Positions 40,421 through 49,970 of a stretch of 64,000 nucleotides of DNA are shown in pieces. How positions within the stretch are numbered: the stretch's first letter is position 1; every line of letters begins with the position of its first letter. The position numbers and the translations under genes were made by a program. The DNA is from Pseudalkalibacillus sp. SCS-8 (GTDB lineage: Bacteria; Bacillota; Bacilli; Bacillales; Fictibacillaceae): assembly GCF_040126055.1 (NCBI RefSeq), contig NZ_CP143541.1, positions 2,480,001 to 2,544,000 on the forward strand, written 5' to 3'. A model generated the notes under the pieces. It did not search any database and was not told the DNA's origin. It saw only the letters and a program-made list of their open reading frames with translations.

Positions 40421-41337
40421 TATTCTCCTCCACCCTTTTCTTCTTGATATGGATTAATGTGAACGAATACGTCTTTGACGAGAGTTTGTTCAATCAAACG
40501 ATTTTTCACTTCTTTTCCGATATCATGTCCTTGTTGTACTGTAATGTTCGGGTCAACTGCAATCTTAAGATCGATAATGACATAGTATCCATGCTCTCTT
40601 GCGAAAAATTCATCAAGATTCAACACCCCATCTACACCTCGGACGATCTCTTTCATTTCAACCGTATCCTCTTCATGAAGGACGTGATCGAGGGTATTAT
40701 GAATCGACTCTGAACCTAATTTCCAGGAGATTCGAAGGACGAGCAATGATACGGCGAGTCCTGCAATCGGATCAGCATACTCAAGCCAGCTGATATCCAG
40801 TTTCCCACCAATTACCGCTGCTCCGATTCCGACGAGTGCAGCCATTGATGAATAGACATCTGATCGATGCTCATAGGCGTTATTGATGACAGCATCACTA
40901 TTAATTCTTTTTCCCAATCGGAACTTATATTGAAACATCAGTTCCTTCGCGATGATTGAAAAGATGACGGCATAAACCGCCCAAATTTTCGGTGCTTCAA
41001 TCGGATGGAAAAAAGCTTCTACAGATGAATAGCCGATTTCCAGTCCGACTACAAAAAGGAGAACAGCGACAATAATAGCGGCGATTGATTCTGCTTTCCC
41101 GTGTCCATAAGGATGATCTCTATCCGGGGGAAGCTTAGCAGCACGAAGGCCGAGCAACACCGCAAATGATCCCGCAACATCTGATGCAGAATGGACAGCA
41201 TCCGCAATTAATGCTCGACTATTTGAGATGAACCCGACAAAACCTTTTATGATCGCAAGAATCAGGTTCCCGATAATTCCGACCCATGCTGCAAATTCAC
41301 CTTGTTTAAAACGATCATTCTGATCCACATTTACCAC
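40420..41337 (-). CDS. Cation diffusion facilitator family transporter
   Basis: 305 residues. Six membrane helices and a C-terminal cytoplasmic domain. Metal-site motifs ADAVHSASDVAG in helix II and YEHRSDVYSS in helix V (HxxxD in each) match the CDF family; the EHGYYVIIDLKIAVDPN segment belongs to the C-terminal domain. Metal is likely Zn, Fe or Mn and cannot be fixed from the sequence. First gene of CDF-lapA, upstream of recJ. Confidence 0.9.
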   Translation of the reverse strand: MVNVDQNDRFKQGEFAAWVGIIGNLILAIIKGFVGFISNSRALIADAVHSASDVAGSFAVLLGLRAAKLPPDRDHPYGHGKAESIAAIIVAVLLFVVGLEIGYSSVEAFFHPIEAPKIWAVYAVIFSIIAKELMFQYKFRLGKRINSDAVINNAYEHRSDVYSSMAALVGIGAAVIGGKLDISWLEYADPIAGLAVSLLVLRISWKLGSESIHNTLDHVLHEEDTVEMKEIVRGVDGVLNLDEFFAREHGYYVIIDLKIAVDPNITVQQGHDIGKEVKNRLIEQTLVKDVFVHINPYQEEKGGGE

Positions 41338-41462
41338 TCCAAAACACGATCTTCATTCTAATCTACGTTTAACATTCCCTTTTCAATCAAAAGTGAACGA
41401 AATATTTGAAATATCTTTTTAAATAGCTAGGTTAAAGAATGTTGTTGATAACGAACAGCTTC

Positions 41463-41630
41463 AGGCGGACGCTTTCCGCGGGCAACGCTTCAGCCTCCTC
41501 ACTTCCACAGGATGTGGTGGCTTCGACGTTCACCACAGGACGTGGTGGTTGTTAGTCGAAGAACCATAATGCAATGATCTGCGGGGTCTTCAGCTGTTGC
41601 TTTTCCCGCTGGAGTCGCCGCCTTACGCTT
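41463..41630. repeat. GC-rich palindromic repeat with nested 70-bp element
   Basis: Arms GGCGGACGCTTTCCGCGGG and CCCGCTGGAGTCGCCGCC flank GCTTCAGCCTCCTC and GCGGGGTCTTCAGCTGTTGC. The centre is interrupted by the 70-base element at 41501-41570. The whole 41338-41840 stretch has no gene; besides this repeat it holds a short deleted copy at 41685-41717 and the secDF terminator. Confidence 0.85.
41501..41570. repeat. 70-bp hairpin repeat, copy B (nested in palindromic repeat)
   Basis: Same element as 31675-31744. Here it sits inside the centre of a GC-rich palindromic repeat, with the repeat's two halves on either side. Confidence 0.85.
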
Positions 41631-41684
41631 TTGCCCTCTTTAGCATATCAACAATAAAAGCTAACAAAGCCTTTTTTTAAAAAA

Positions 41685-41717
41685 GGCTCCTCGGGCAACC
41701 TGGAGTCGCCACCTTTT
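41685..41717. repeat. Internally deleted copy of the palindromic repeat
   Basis: CTCGGGCAAC joined directly to CTGGAGTCGCCACCTT, matching the two outer arms with the centre missing. Confidence 0.6.
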
Positions 41718-41744
41718 GAACTCTTAAAAGGGAACAGGGCCTAA

Positions 41745-41829
41745 TAAAAAAGCGGCTGACCGTATAGGGTATGTCGTTCTCCTTTTCATAATCAGAAGAA
41801 ATTCCTACACCCTATACACCTGGTCAACC
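41745..41829 (-). terminator. Large structured terminator after secDF
   Basis: Minus-strand stems GGTTGACC/GGTCAGCC and GTATAGGGT/ACCCTATAC (17 bp in all, with a four-base bulge), a loop of about 38 bases, and a six-T tail. The loop holds an AAGGAG word. Confidence 0.75.
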
Positions 41830-41841
41830 GTACATTATGAA

Positions 41842-44076
41842 TTATTCTGCAGATTCTGCAGGCTGTACACGCTTCTTTTGCAATTGCTTACCTTTCCAAA
41901 CCAACCAGACCTGGGAGGCGATGAAAAGGGAAGAATACGTTCCGGCTACCAACCCAATCAATAGCGCGAATGAGAAGTTCCGGATGGCTTCACTTCCGAA
42001 TATCATCAGTGCAGCAGCAGCAAAGACTACTGTGAGCACCGTATTGATGGAACGAGCCAATGTTTGCACAAGACTGATATTCACAACCTTCGCCAGGTCC
42101 GCAAATGTCTTGAGCTTCATATATTTCGAGTTTTCCCGTATTCGATCAAACGTAACGATCGTATCGTTGATTGAATACCCGACGATCGTCAGAACCGCAG
42201 CAATGAACGGGAGATCTACCTCAAGCTGCAGCAAGCTGAATACTGCGACGATGAAAAATGCATCGTGTAGTAAGGCGACGATTGAAGCTAAGGCCTTCAA
42301 CCATTCGAAACGGATCGTCACGTAGATGATGATTCCGATCGAGGCAATCGCGATCGCAAACATCGCATTTTTAGCCAGTTCTCGTCCAACAGTCGGATCT
42401 ACCGTGCTTACGTTTGGTTCTTGACCATATTCTTTATTGAAGAACGTTTTTAGCTCACCGATTTCACCTTGGGTTAATACCCCGACATAACGTGCAACAG
42501 CAATGTTGTCGTTATCGCCCGAAATGATCAGCTCGTTCGGTTCTAGATCCATCGTTTTCAGTTGATCTTTGATTTTATCTTCGTTCAATGACTGTTCTGC
42601 CGTAATCTCTACACGGCTTCCGGCTGCGAAATCAATCCCTAGATTCAGATTGAAGATGAGCAGGGAAAGGATTCCAAGACTGATCAACACTGAAGATATT
42701 GTAAAGAATTTCTTCCGATGCTGAACAAAATCAAAGTTCTTGAACTTACTCTTCGAAATATCCAGACGATCCGTGTCATCCAAATCGCTAATTTGTTCTT
42801 GTTTCACACCGAATAGATTCGGTTTCTTGTTCAGTGCACGGCTGTTGACCCAAAGACCGAGCAATAGGCGTGAGCCATAAACCGCAGTAAGGAAGCTTGC
42901 AAGGATACTGATGATCAACACAAGTGCGAAACCTTTGACAGAGCTTGTCCCAAACATGAACAATACAGCTGCTGCAAGAATCGTCGTGATGTTCGCATCT
43001 AAAATTGTTGAAAGTGAGCGTTTATTCCCTGCTTTAAACGCTGACATGACGGATTTACCGGAACGAAGTTCTTCCTTGATCCGTTCATAGGTGATGATGT
43101 TCGCATCGACTGCCATACCAACACCTAATATCAATGCAGCGATACCTGGAAGGGTCAACACGCCCTCCATCAGTTCGAAAATAAGCAGGATCAAGTAAAT
43201 GTACGCTGATAACGTAATCGTCGCAATGATCCCAGGTACACGATAGTAGATCATCATGAATAAGAAGATGATTGCTATTCCGACTGCACCAGCTACAACC
43301 GTCTTATCAAGAGAATTCTGACCGAACTTCGCTCCGACTGAGGTTGAGTAGATCTCTTTCAATTTTACTGGAAGTGAACCAGCGTTCAATAAATCCGCAA
43401 GGTTCTGAGCTTCATCAATCGATTGCATACCATCGATTTGAACATTCTTTGTTGCCAAGGTTTGAGAGACCCTTGGAGCAGAAATGAATTTTGGCTCTTC
43501 TTTATTGACTTCTTCCTTGTAAGAATCGCCTTCCTCATAATCCAGCCAAATGACGAGACGATTATCCGGAGGTGTCATCTGTTTGATTTCGCTCGTTACT
43601 TTAGCGAATTTGTCTGCATCCTTCAACGTGAGTGTCACAACAGGTTGATTCGTCTGCTGTTCGAATTCAACCTTCGCTCCGCCCTCTTTCAGGTCGGAGC
43701 CCTTTAAACGCACGTTGTCATTCACATCACGGAAGGTCAGTTCCGCTTGTGTGGAAAGTAGTTCACGGGCTTTGTTCTGGTCCTCAACACCCGCAAGCTG
43801 AACACGGATCCGCTCACCCTCGATTTGAATATTAGGCTCGGACACACCGAGTACGTCTACACGTTTTCTCAATGCACTGACGGTGCTGTTCAATAGTTCT
43901 TTGTCAACCTTTTGACCTTCATCGGTCGGTTCAACGTCATATAAGACTTCAAATCCGCCTTGAAGATCCAGTCCCAGTTTAATGTCTTGGACGATATCCT
44001 TCGTCGTTACCCCTAACGTACCTGCAATCAAGATAACGAGCAAGAAGAAGGAAACGATCCGTCCTCGTTTTACCAT
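41842..44076 (-). CDS. secDF: Protein translocase SecDF fusion
   Basis: 744 residues, a natural SecD-SecF fusion with 12 predicted helices. SecD: helix, P1 domain with DIKLGLDLQGGFEVLYDVEP, periplasmic-like base, then membrane block with VGMAVDANIITYERIKEELR. SecF half starts near residue 440, with NLGIDFAAGSRVEI and GYSINDTIVTFDRIREN. It uses proton motive force to support protein export. A strong structured terminator follows. Confidence 0.96.
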   Translation of the reverse strand: MVKRGRIVSFFLLVILIAGTLGVTTKDIVQDIKLGLDLQGGFEVLYDVEPTDEGQKVDKELLNSTVSALRKRVDVLGVSEPNIQIEGERIRVQLAGVEDQNKARELLSTQAELTFRDVNDNVRLKGSDLKEGGAKVEFEQQTNQPVVTLTLKDADKFAKVTSEIKQMTPPDNRLVIWLDYEEGDSYKEEVNKEEPKFISAPRVSQTLATKNVQIDGMQSIDEAQNLADLLNAGSLPVKLKEIYSTSVGAKFGQNSLDKTVVAGAVGIAIIFLFMMIYYRVPGIIATITLSAYIYLILLIFELMEGVLTLPGIAALILGVGMAVDANIITYERIKEELRSGKSVMSAFKAGNKRSLSTILDANITTILAAAVLFMFGTSSVKGFALVLIISILASFLTAVYGSRLLLGLWVNSRALNKKPNLFGVKQEQISDLDDTDRLDISKSKFKNFDFVQHRKKFFTISSVLISLGILSLLIFNLNLGIDFAAGSRVEITAEQSLNEDKIKDQLKTMDLEPNELIISGDNDNIAVARYVGVLTQGEIGELKTFFNKEYGQEPNVSTVDPTVGRELAKNAMFAIAIASIGIIIYVTIRFEWLKALASIVALLHDAFFIVAVFSLLQLEVDLPFIAAVLTIVGYSINDTIVTFDRIRENSKYMKLKTFADLAKVVNISLVQTLARSINTVLTVVFAAAALMIFGSEAIRNFSFALLIGLVAGTYSSLFIASQVWLVWKGKQLQKKRVQPAESAE

Positions 44077-44160
44077 ATGTAAGTTCCTCCCCTATGCCGA
44101 CAATCAATCATGTTATGTAATGACAATACATCCTATTATATCCATCGATTGAATTGTGTG

Positions 44161-44445
44161 TCAATTTTCCTCAGGATTGTTGAAATCATACCAATTATCG
44201 TTTGTCACAGCTTGAATGGTAAGCCAATTCATGAAGTCGTTGGTCGACAACGTCAGGATGCTGTTGACGACTTGATGAACCATCCATTCTTCATCCTTTT
44301 TCTTTTTTGCGCGTGAAAGGATGCATTCCCATATTTCCTCTTTTGTTACACTTTCATACCCCATAAAGTGTAATTCATCCTGCTTACTTTCAAGTGCAGG
44401 TCCAACTTGCGGCAGCCAATCAGCCAACTTCATCGAATCTGACAT
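44161..44445 (-). CDS. comN: Post-transcriptional regulator ComN (YrzD)
   Basis: 94 residues, helical and soluble. Conserved EELH-like segment KQDELHFMGYESVTKEEIWECIL, then VNSILTLSTNDFMNWLTIQA. B. subtilis ComN acts post-transcriptionally on the comE operon and interacts with DivIVA. Lies between secDF and the COG2426 gene, as expected. Start at 44445 is eight bases after AAGGAGG; the 44451 ATG is only two bases from it. Confidence 0.85.
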   Translation of the reverse strand: MSDSMKLADWLPQVGPALESKQDELHFMGYESVTKEEIWECILSRAKKKKDEEWMVHQVVNSILTLSTNDFMNWLTIQAVTNDNWYDFNNPEEN

Positions 44446-44541
44446 CCCCATATCCTCCTTTTAAATCCTTCTGATATACGCCATCGTCAGGTCATTCATA
44501 TCACTGATAAGGTATGAATGGACCTAACGATCTGCCGTTCA

Positions 44542-45027
44542 TTAAAAGATTGAATAGACCACAAGCCCGACACCTAACCCTGCCACTACGACACCGAACG
44601 AAATCGCAAGGAATGCATAGTGGAAACGGATGTTGAATAATGCAGCAGCCACACAAGCGCTATAAGCTCCTGTAGTCGGTAATGGGATAGCCGTGAACAG
44701 GATCAATCCGATTGCACCGAACCTCTCTACATTTTTACTGTTTCGGAGTGTACGCTCATACAACCAATCATAAAAGCGCTTATACCATCGAAAACGCATC
44801 ATGAAGGTACTCAGCGGGCGGAACAAAATCAAAAGCGGGATGATTGGCAAGAGATTACCCAGCACGGCTAACGTGAATGCTGTCCAGAAATCATACCCGA
44901 ATGTCGCAGCCAAAGGAATTCCTCCACGTAATTCGAGAATCGGCATCGCTGATACGATGACGACAACAAGCTCATTCGGTAAAAAACTTAGATGTTCAAC
45001 CAGAAACTGTTTTATTTCTTCTTTCAA
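44542..45027 (-). CDS. COG2426 small multidrug-export-like membrane protein
   Basis: 161 residues, four or five helices. VVIVSAMPILELRGGIPLAA and AIGLILFTAIPLPTTGAYSA are the paired conserved motifs of the Sm_multidrug_ex (PF06695) family, related to DedA-type folds. Transport substrate is not known and the drug-export name is historical. Divergent from spoVB. Confidence 0.85.
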   Translation of the reverse strand: MKEEIKQFLVEHLSFLPNELVVVIVSAMPILELRGGIPLAATFGYDFWTAFTLAVLGNLLPIIPLLILFRPLSTFMMRFRWYKRFYDWLYERTLRNSKNVERFGAIGLILFTAIPLPTTGAYSACVAAALFNIRFHYAFLAISFGVVVAGLGVGLVVYSIF

Positions 45028-45159
45028 CGTCTACACCTCAATATATACTTGTCATGCTTGGCCTCCTTCAACGCATATACATAGTTAAACAAGCAGGCTC
45101 ACACCCCCAAAATCACTGAGAGCCTGACACGTTCATGTATAAGAAGGCAGGTACAATAC

Positions 45160-46707
45160 ATGTCAAAACAAACTTTTATACAAGGTACCATGATTCTCAT
45201 CATAGCAGGTTTGATTACAAAAATATTAGGCTTCATCAATCGGATTGTCATCGCCAGGATCATGGGTCCGGAAGGTGTCGGTCTATACATGATGGCAGTA
45301 CCGACGCTACTATTGACAATCACATTAACACGCCTCGGCCTTCCTGTCGCCATCTCAAAAATGGTCGCTGAAGCCGAAGCGCAACGAAACCCTAAGAAAA
45401 TCAAGCAAATCCTTGTTGTTTCACTCACTGTGACGGGGATACTCAGTATCATTTTCACCACAGCCATGATTGCACTTGCACCTATTTTATCACAGAACCT
45501 TTTGACTGACGACAGAACTTATTATCCTTTAGTCGCCATCGCTCCAGTTGTTCCGATTGTGGCACTCTCATCCGTCATCCGTGGGTATTTCCAAGGCCGT
45601 CAAAACATGAAACCATCTGCTTATTCCCAGGTGATCGAGCAGGTTGTGCGGATAACACTTGTTGCTGTATTGACGGGTGCCTTATTGCCATATGGAATCG
45701 AATTTGCAGCAGCCGGTGCAATGATTTCCGTCGTAATTGGAGAATTCGCATCTCTCATCTATATGTTTTCCATGTTTAAAATGCAAAAGCGGATTCGCAT
45801 ACGTAAAGGGTTCTTAAATTATGTGACCAAAGGAAAGGAAACGTTCAATCAATTGATGCGGATTTCGATTCCGACAACAGCCAGTCAGTTGGTCGGTTCC
45901 GTTTCGTATTTCTTCGAACCGATTGTGGTCGCAAACAGTCTGGCCATCGCAGGCATATCAACCGTCATTGCAACGCAGCAATATGGAGCTCTAGCAGGCT
46001 ATGTCATCCCTTTCCTGACACTTCCGATGTTCATTACATACTCCCTCTCTGTTTCGTTAGTCCCAGCCATCAGTGAAGCCGCTGCCCAGAAAAAGCATCA
46101 TGTCGTTGAATACCGCTTGAATCAAGCTCTTCGCATTGCGATGCTATCAGGCGGAATTTCCGTCGTCATTACGTATGTGCTGGCTGCGCCTCTGATGGAT
46201 TTGATGTATGGCACACCGGAAGTTGCGGTCTATGTGAAATTGATGGCCCCATTCTTCTTCTTCCTTTATTTCCAGGGCCCGCTCCAAGCTGTTCTCCAAG
46301 CTTTGGACCTTGCAAAGGCAGCGATGATCAACAGCATCATCGGTGCGGTCGTGAAGATTATTGCGATCTTTCTGCTCGCGACCAGACCGGATCTAGGTAT
46401 CATGGGTGTTGCATTAGCAATCGTCATCAATATTGTTCTCGTCACGCTCCTTCACTTTTCGACCGTCGTCAAAGCAATCAGCTATACGATTTTTGTACGT
46501 GATTATATAAAAGGTGTACTTGCTATCGCGCTGACAGGGCTCGCTGTGTCGTGGTTTACGGGGATTGTACACAACAGCTTGTTAGTGAATACTCTTCTTG
46601 CGATCGGCTTTACCATTCTCGTTTATCTTGTATTGATTATCATCTTGAATTTGGTGAAAAAAGAAGATGTCCAATACATTCCAATCATCAAGAAGTTTGT
46701 AAAATAA
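45160..46707 (+). CDS. spoVB: Stage V sporulation protein B, MOP-superfamily flippase
   Basis: 515 residues, about 14 membrane helices. MOP/MurJ-like polysaccharide flippase; N-terminal GLITKILGFINRIVIARIMG and GLYMMAVPTLLLTITLTRLG are characteristic. In B. subtilis it is made in the mother cell and needed for spore cortex synthesis, probably as a lipid II flippase. Order comN-yrzD side to spoVB is conserved. Paralogues such as YtgP are possible but synteny favours spoVB. Confidence 0.9.
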   Translation: MSKQTFIQGTMILIIAGLITKILGFINRIVIARIMGPEGVGLYMMAVPTLLLTITLTRLGLPVAISKMVAEAEAQRNPKKIKQILVVSLTVTGILSIIFTTAMIALAPILSQNLLTDDRTYYPLVAIAPVVPIVALSSVIRGYFQGRQNMKPSAYSQVIEQVVRITLVAVLTGALLPYGIEFAAAGAMISVVIGEFASLIYMFSMFKMQKRIRIRKGFLNYVTKGKETFNQLMRISIPTTASQLVGSVSYFFEPIVVANSLAIAGISTVIATQQYGALAGYVIPFLTLPMFITYSLSVSLVPAISEAAAQKKHHVVEYRLNQALRIAMLSGGISVVITYVLAAPLMDLMYGTPEVAVYVKLMAPFFFFLYFQGPLQAVLQALDLAKAAMINSIIGAVVKIIAIFLLATRPDLGIMGVALAIVINIVLVTLLHFSTVVKAISYTIFVRDYIKGVLAIALTGLAVSWFTGIVHNSLLVNTLLAIGFTILVYLVLIIILNLVKKEDVQYIPIIKKFVK

Positions 46708-46719
46708 CAGACATCATAA

Positions 46720-46759
46720 AAAAGCTGACCCTTTTTAATTTGTAAAGGGTCAGCTTTTT
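46720..46759 (+). terminator. Rho-independent terminator after spoVB
   Basis: Stem AAAGCTGACCCTTT with AAAGGGTCAGCTTT, then TTC. Confidence 0.9.
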
Positions 46760-46762
46760 CGT

Positions 46763-46938
46763 TGACTCTGTTAGTGCATGTAGAAAACAGAAGCGTAAGG
46801 CGGCGACTCCAGCGGGAAAAGCAACAGCTGAAGACCCCGCAGAGCGAGGAACGAGCTAGAGGAGGCTGAAGTGTTGCCCGCGGAAAGCGTCCGCCTGGAG
46901 CTGTTTAAATAATCAACTATAAAAGCTAACAAAGCCTT
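46763..46938. repeat. GC-rich palindromic repeat (full copy)
   Basis: Core at 46791-46896: AAGCGTAAGGCGGCGACTCC at one end and GCGGAAAGCGTCCGCCTGG at the other. The AT-rich flanks end in GACTCTGTTAG and CTAACAAAGCC, an imperfect terminal inverted repeat that gives the full element about 176 bases. The core is inverted relative to the copy at 41463. Confidence 0.75.
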
Positions 46939-46943
46939 ATCTT

Positions 46944-47579
46944 TTATAAAAACTCTTCTTGAGGAGCAAGCTCAGGTTTCAACATGTAATACGTCGGATA
47001 GGCTCTTGTATACCAGAATTGGATAACAGGTCCTAAGCCTATTACAAGCACACCTGTCCCTATACCGACTGGTCCACCGATCATCATTGCGATCGATGCC
47101 ACAGTGACGGCTACGAGCGTCTGTCCAACCCGTAAGCTCAACTTAAATCGTGCGCTTACTGCTAGGAACAGCTGATCGACTGGTGCACGCGGGAACTGCG
47201 GCAGGATATAGATGGCGACACCAAGGCCAATCGCGAGCATTCCTCCAACCAATACCATTGCTTTTACAGCTAATGGCGCTGCCGTCAGATTAACAGATGC
47301 AAAGACGATTTCAAGCCAGAAGTCGAGTATGAAGCTTTCTAATATGACTGGAATCAAAGCTTTATACTCGGGGGCCTGTCGCATCAAGCGTGCGTTCAGG
47401 AAAATGATCAAGAACTGAAACACGCCATACCAAAAGCCGACCGTCATACCAAACAAATCAGATATACCAATGAAAAACGATGTCCAGAACCCTGCTCCAA
47501 GCGAAGCGTGAATAACTAATGCTACGCCAAAGAAATTAATTAACATACCTAGAAGGTAAACCGTAATTCGATAAAACAT
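46944..47579 (-). CDS. YczE/YyaS/YitT family membrane protein
   Basis: About 211 residues with five or six helices, beginning FYRITVYLLGMLINFFGVAL and containing VIHASLGAGFWTSFFIG and PRAPVDQLFLAVS. Related to YczE, which affects surfactin production in B. subtilis, but role here is unknown. The ATG at 47579 follows GGGAGGGG; the upstream extension to 47630 lacks a ribosome binding site. Not part of the conserved block. Confidence 0.8.
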   Translation of the reverse strand: MFYRITVYLLGMLINFFGVALVIHASLGAGFWTSFFIGISDLFGMTVGFWYGVFQFLIIFLNARLMRQAPEYKALIPVILESFILDFWLEIVFASVNLTAAPLAVKAMVLVGGMLAIGLGVAIYILPQFPRAPVDQLFLAVSARFKLSLRVGQTLVAVTVASIAMMIGGPVGIGTGVLVIGLGPVIQFWYTRAYPTYYMLKPELAPQEEFL

Positions 47580-47771
47580 TACGATCCCCTCCCTTCCTCT
47601 AATATCAGTAAAACTTGATGGTAAAATCATTTATTCTCAAATTTTCTCCCCCGATTTTATTAGCGATTGTTTTCACCGTCAATCATTTTTTATCATGCAT
47701 TTTTTGGAAGTCCTTAACGCCTTATTTAACAAGGTTCCATTACCATCGCTGTCGGATCAACAAACAAAAAA

Positions 47772-47796
47772 ACAACCAGGTAATATTCCTGGTTGT
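47772..47796 (-). terminator. Rho-independent terminator after DUF421 gene
   Basis: Stem ACAACCAGG with CCTGGTTGT, loop of seven, T7 tail on the minus strand. Confidence 0.88.
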
Positions 47797-47800
47797 CAGG

Positions 47801-48472
47801 TTATTCGTCTTTCGAATCGATGAAGAAGATCCCATCCGATTCCAATGAGCAGAAAGAGATTTTTTTCAAGTCCCGATATCCGATTTTCTTTAATTCTTGC
47901 CGCAGCCACAACTCGGTTTTTCCGATTCGCTTTAAATGTTCGTCTTGTATACGTCCATCTAAAACCAAAGGGAGAGGATACAACGCATGATCCTCTTCCT
48001 CTTGCTCATCCTGTTCATCTTCATCTGGTTTCTTAATCACCGACAGCCTCCCAGTCGGCTCAAGGATGGCAAATTCAACATCTGAGACTTTACTGATCCC
48101 GTTTTCTCTAAGTTGGATCAAGAGATCGGCGAAGTTGTACCTTTGCTTTTTCATTTCACTTTCATCGATTTTCCCGCGATCGATAATGACCGATGGCTTT
48201 CCATCGATAATTTCCCTCAGCCGCTCGCTTTTTAAGGAAACGTACGCGAAAACAATCTGTGCAATCAAAAGGATTCCGATTCCTAATAAAGAGTGGATCA
48301 TCGGTTTTTCAGGGCTTTCAATGGAGATGACAGCCAACTCTGCAATCATGATGGACACGACAAAGTCCACAATCGATAATTGACCGATCTCACGCTTACC
48401 CATAAATCGGTACACGATTATGATAATCAGGTATATAAAAAATGTCCGAAACATGATGATTCCCAATTCCAT
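47801..48472 (-). CDS. yrbG: DUF421 family membrane protein (YrbG/YetF-like)
   Basis: 223 residues. Three N-terminal helices with YRFMGKREIGQLSIVDFVVS, then the DUF421 cytoplasmic domain (SERLREIIDGKPSVIIDRGK and LLIQLRENGISKVSDVEFAI) and an acidic insert before LVLDGRIQDEHLKRIGKTE. YetF-type proteins are germination-inhibitor related in some Bacillus; function here uncertain. AGAAGG lies five bases before the ATG. Confidence 0.85.
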   Translation of the reverse strand: MELGIIMFRTFFIYLIIIIVYRFMGKREIGQLSIVDFVVSIMIAELAVISIESPEKPMIHSLLGIGILLIAQIVFAYVSLKSERLREIIDGKPSVIIDRGKIDESEMKKQRYNFADLLIQLRENGISKVSDVEFAILEPTGRLSVIKKPDEDEQDEQEEEDHALYPLPLVLDGRIQDEHLKRIGKTELWLRQELKKIGYRDLKKISFCSLESDGIFFIDSKDE

Positions 48473-48544
48473 GGATGCCTTCTCCCTTCTACAGATAGTT
48501 TCACCGAGATAGGAGAAGATATGAAAAGTCTAAAATGGTAATAT

Positions 48545-49843
48545 TTATTGATAGGCGAGCAAATACCGGAGGATGATATAGAAAGTTGCAATGATTAACG
48601 ATATGATAACAACTGGAAATCCGATCAACATGAACTGGACGAAGCTGAAATTGTTTTTTGACTTTGAAGCGAGGCCCGCAACGATGACATTTGCAGATGC
48701 ACCGATCAAGGTCGCATTCCCTCCAAGACAAGAACCTAATGCCAACGCCCACCATAAAGGGTCAAGGTTTTGAATGCCGTATTCTTTGAATTCCATGATG
48801 ACCGGTATCATGGCCGCGACAAAAGGAATATTGTCAACGAAGCCTGATAACAAACCTGCACCCCAGAGAATGACAATCGTCGTCTTCGGCACGTCCCCTT
48901 CTGTTACCGATAAGATTGCCCTTGCCATTTCATCAATGATTCCGACCTCAATCAATCCGCCGACTAGAATGAATAGCCCGATAAAGAAAAACAACGTCAC
49001 CCATTCAATCGATCGAAAAACTTCTTCGATTTCCTGTTCTTTTGTCGAAATCAATAAAAGTAGCAGGGCGCCGCTCATAGCAACCGTCGTCAGATCCAAA
49101 TGAAGGATCGGATGAAGAAGGAAGCCCATGATGGTCATCAACAGTACAGTCAAAGATTTATATAGCAATGGTCCATTTTTCAAAAAGCTCTTCGCATCAA
49201 GCTCCATCAATTCTTCCCTTTTCTCCTCTGAAATATGGAGTGACCTTCGATAGAAGAGTCCCATACCACCGATGACGACCAGGTAAATAATTAAAACAAC
49301 CGGTCCAAGATGAAAAAGAAAGTCATTAAAATCAAGGTGATCCACTGCTTGACCAATCATAATATTAGGAGGGTCACCAATCAACGTGGCTGTTCCACCA
49401 ATATTCGCAAATAGTATCGCACATATGAGAAACGGTACACTCGTCACATTCAAGAGGTTCGTCAGTGTAATGATGATTGGGACGAGAAGTAAGACTGTCG
49501 TTACGTTGTCAAGGAAAGCTGATCCAATCGCTGTAATCGTGGACATGACGATGAGCAGTGGAATCGGTTTTCCTTGGACAAGCTGTGCAAGCTTTATTGC
49601 CACATATTCGAATACACCATTTTGACTCGTGATCGAAACAAGGATCATCATTGAAAACAACAAAGCGATCGTGTTCCAATCTACATGTTCGAAAAAGGCT
49701 TGTTCCACGTCAAGTATGCCCAATATAAGCATGATCACACCACCGCAACATGCGACGAGTGACCTGTTGATCTTTTCAAGCATGATCCCTATGTAACTAA
49801 TCAAAAAGATGATTAAGGCTAAGATTACGCTCACATTTCCCAT
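48545..49843 (-). CDS. ArsB/NhaD family ion permease
   Basis: 432 residues, 11-12 helices, ion-transporter superfamily. Two matched halves carry family motifs: FLDNVTTVLLLVPI with ANIGGTATLIGDPPNIMIG in the first, and GFVDNIPFVAAMIPV with GSCLGGNATLIGASANVIVAG in the second. Members move arsenite, Na+/H+ or anions; substrate unknown and no ars genes are nearby. It is separated from yrbG by 72 bases and is divergent from the TIGR04086 gene. Confidence 0.85.
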   Translation of the reverse strand: MGNVSVILALIIFLISYIGIMLEKINRSLVACCGGVIMLILGILDVEQAFFEHVDWNTIALLFSMMILVSITSQNGVFEYVAIKLAQLVQGKPIPLLIVMSTITAIGSAFLDNVTTVLLLVPIIITLTNLLNVTSVPFLICAILFANIGGTATLIGDPPNIMIGQAVDHLDFNDFLFHLGPVVLIIYLVVIGGMGLFYRRSLHISEEKREELMELDAKSFLKNGPLLYKSLTVLLMTIMGFLLHPILHLDLTTVAMSGALLLLLISTKEQEIEEVFRSIEWVTLFFFIGLFILVGGLIEVGIIDEMARAILSVTEGDVPKTTIVILWGAGLLSGFVDNIPFVAAMIPVIMEFKEYGIQNLDPLWWALALGSCLGGNATLIGASANVIVAGLASKSKNNFSFVQFMLIGFPVVIISLIIATFYIILRYLLAYQ

Positions 49844-49970
49844 CCTCTACTTGTCCGTATTAATACATGGTATGTACGAGGTCAGGTAAACATGTTCGAC
49901 TTCTATTTTTACAACAGATGGAATAAGTTGTACTAATGAGTATACATGCCTAAAAAAGGGGTGGGAATAT

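Noticed and set aside
41780..41830. Short peptide frame starting in the secDF terminator loop
   Set aside because: About 21 codons only, spans the terminator and repeat; AAGGAG is not correctly placed for its ATG.
44491..44526. Hairpin between comN and the COG2426 gene
   Set aside because: The stem is reasonable but no T-run follows on either strand, so it is not called a terminator.
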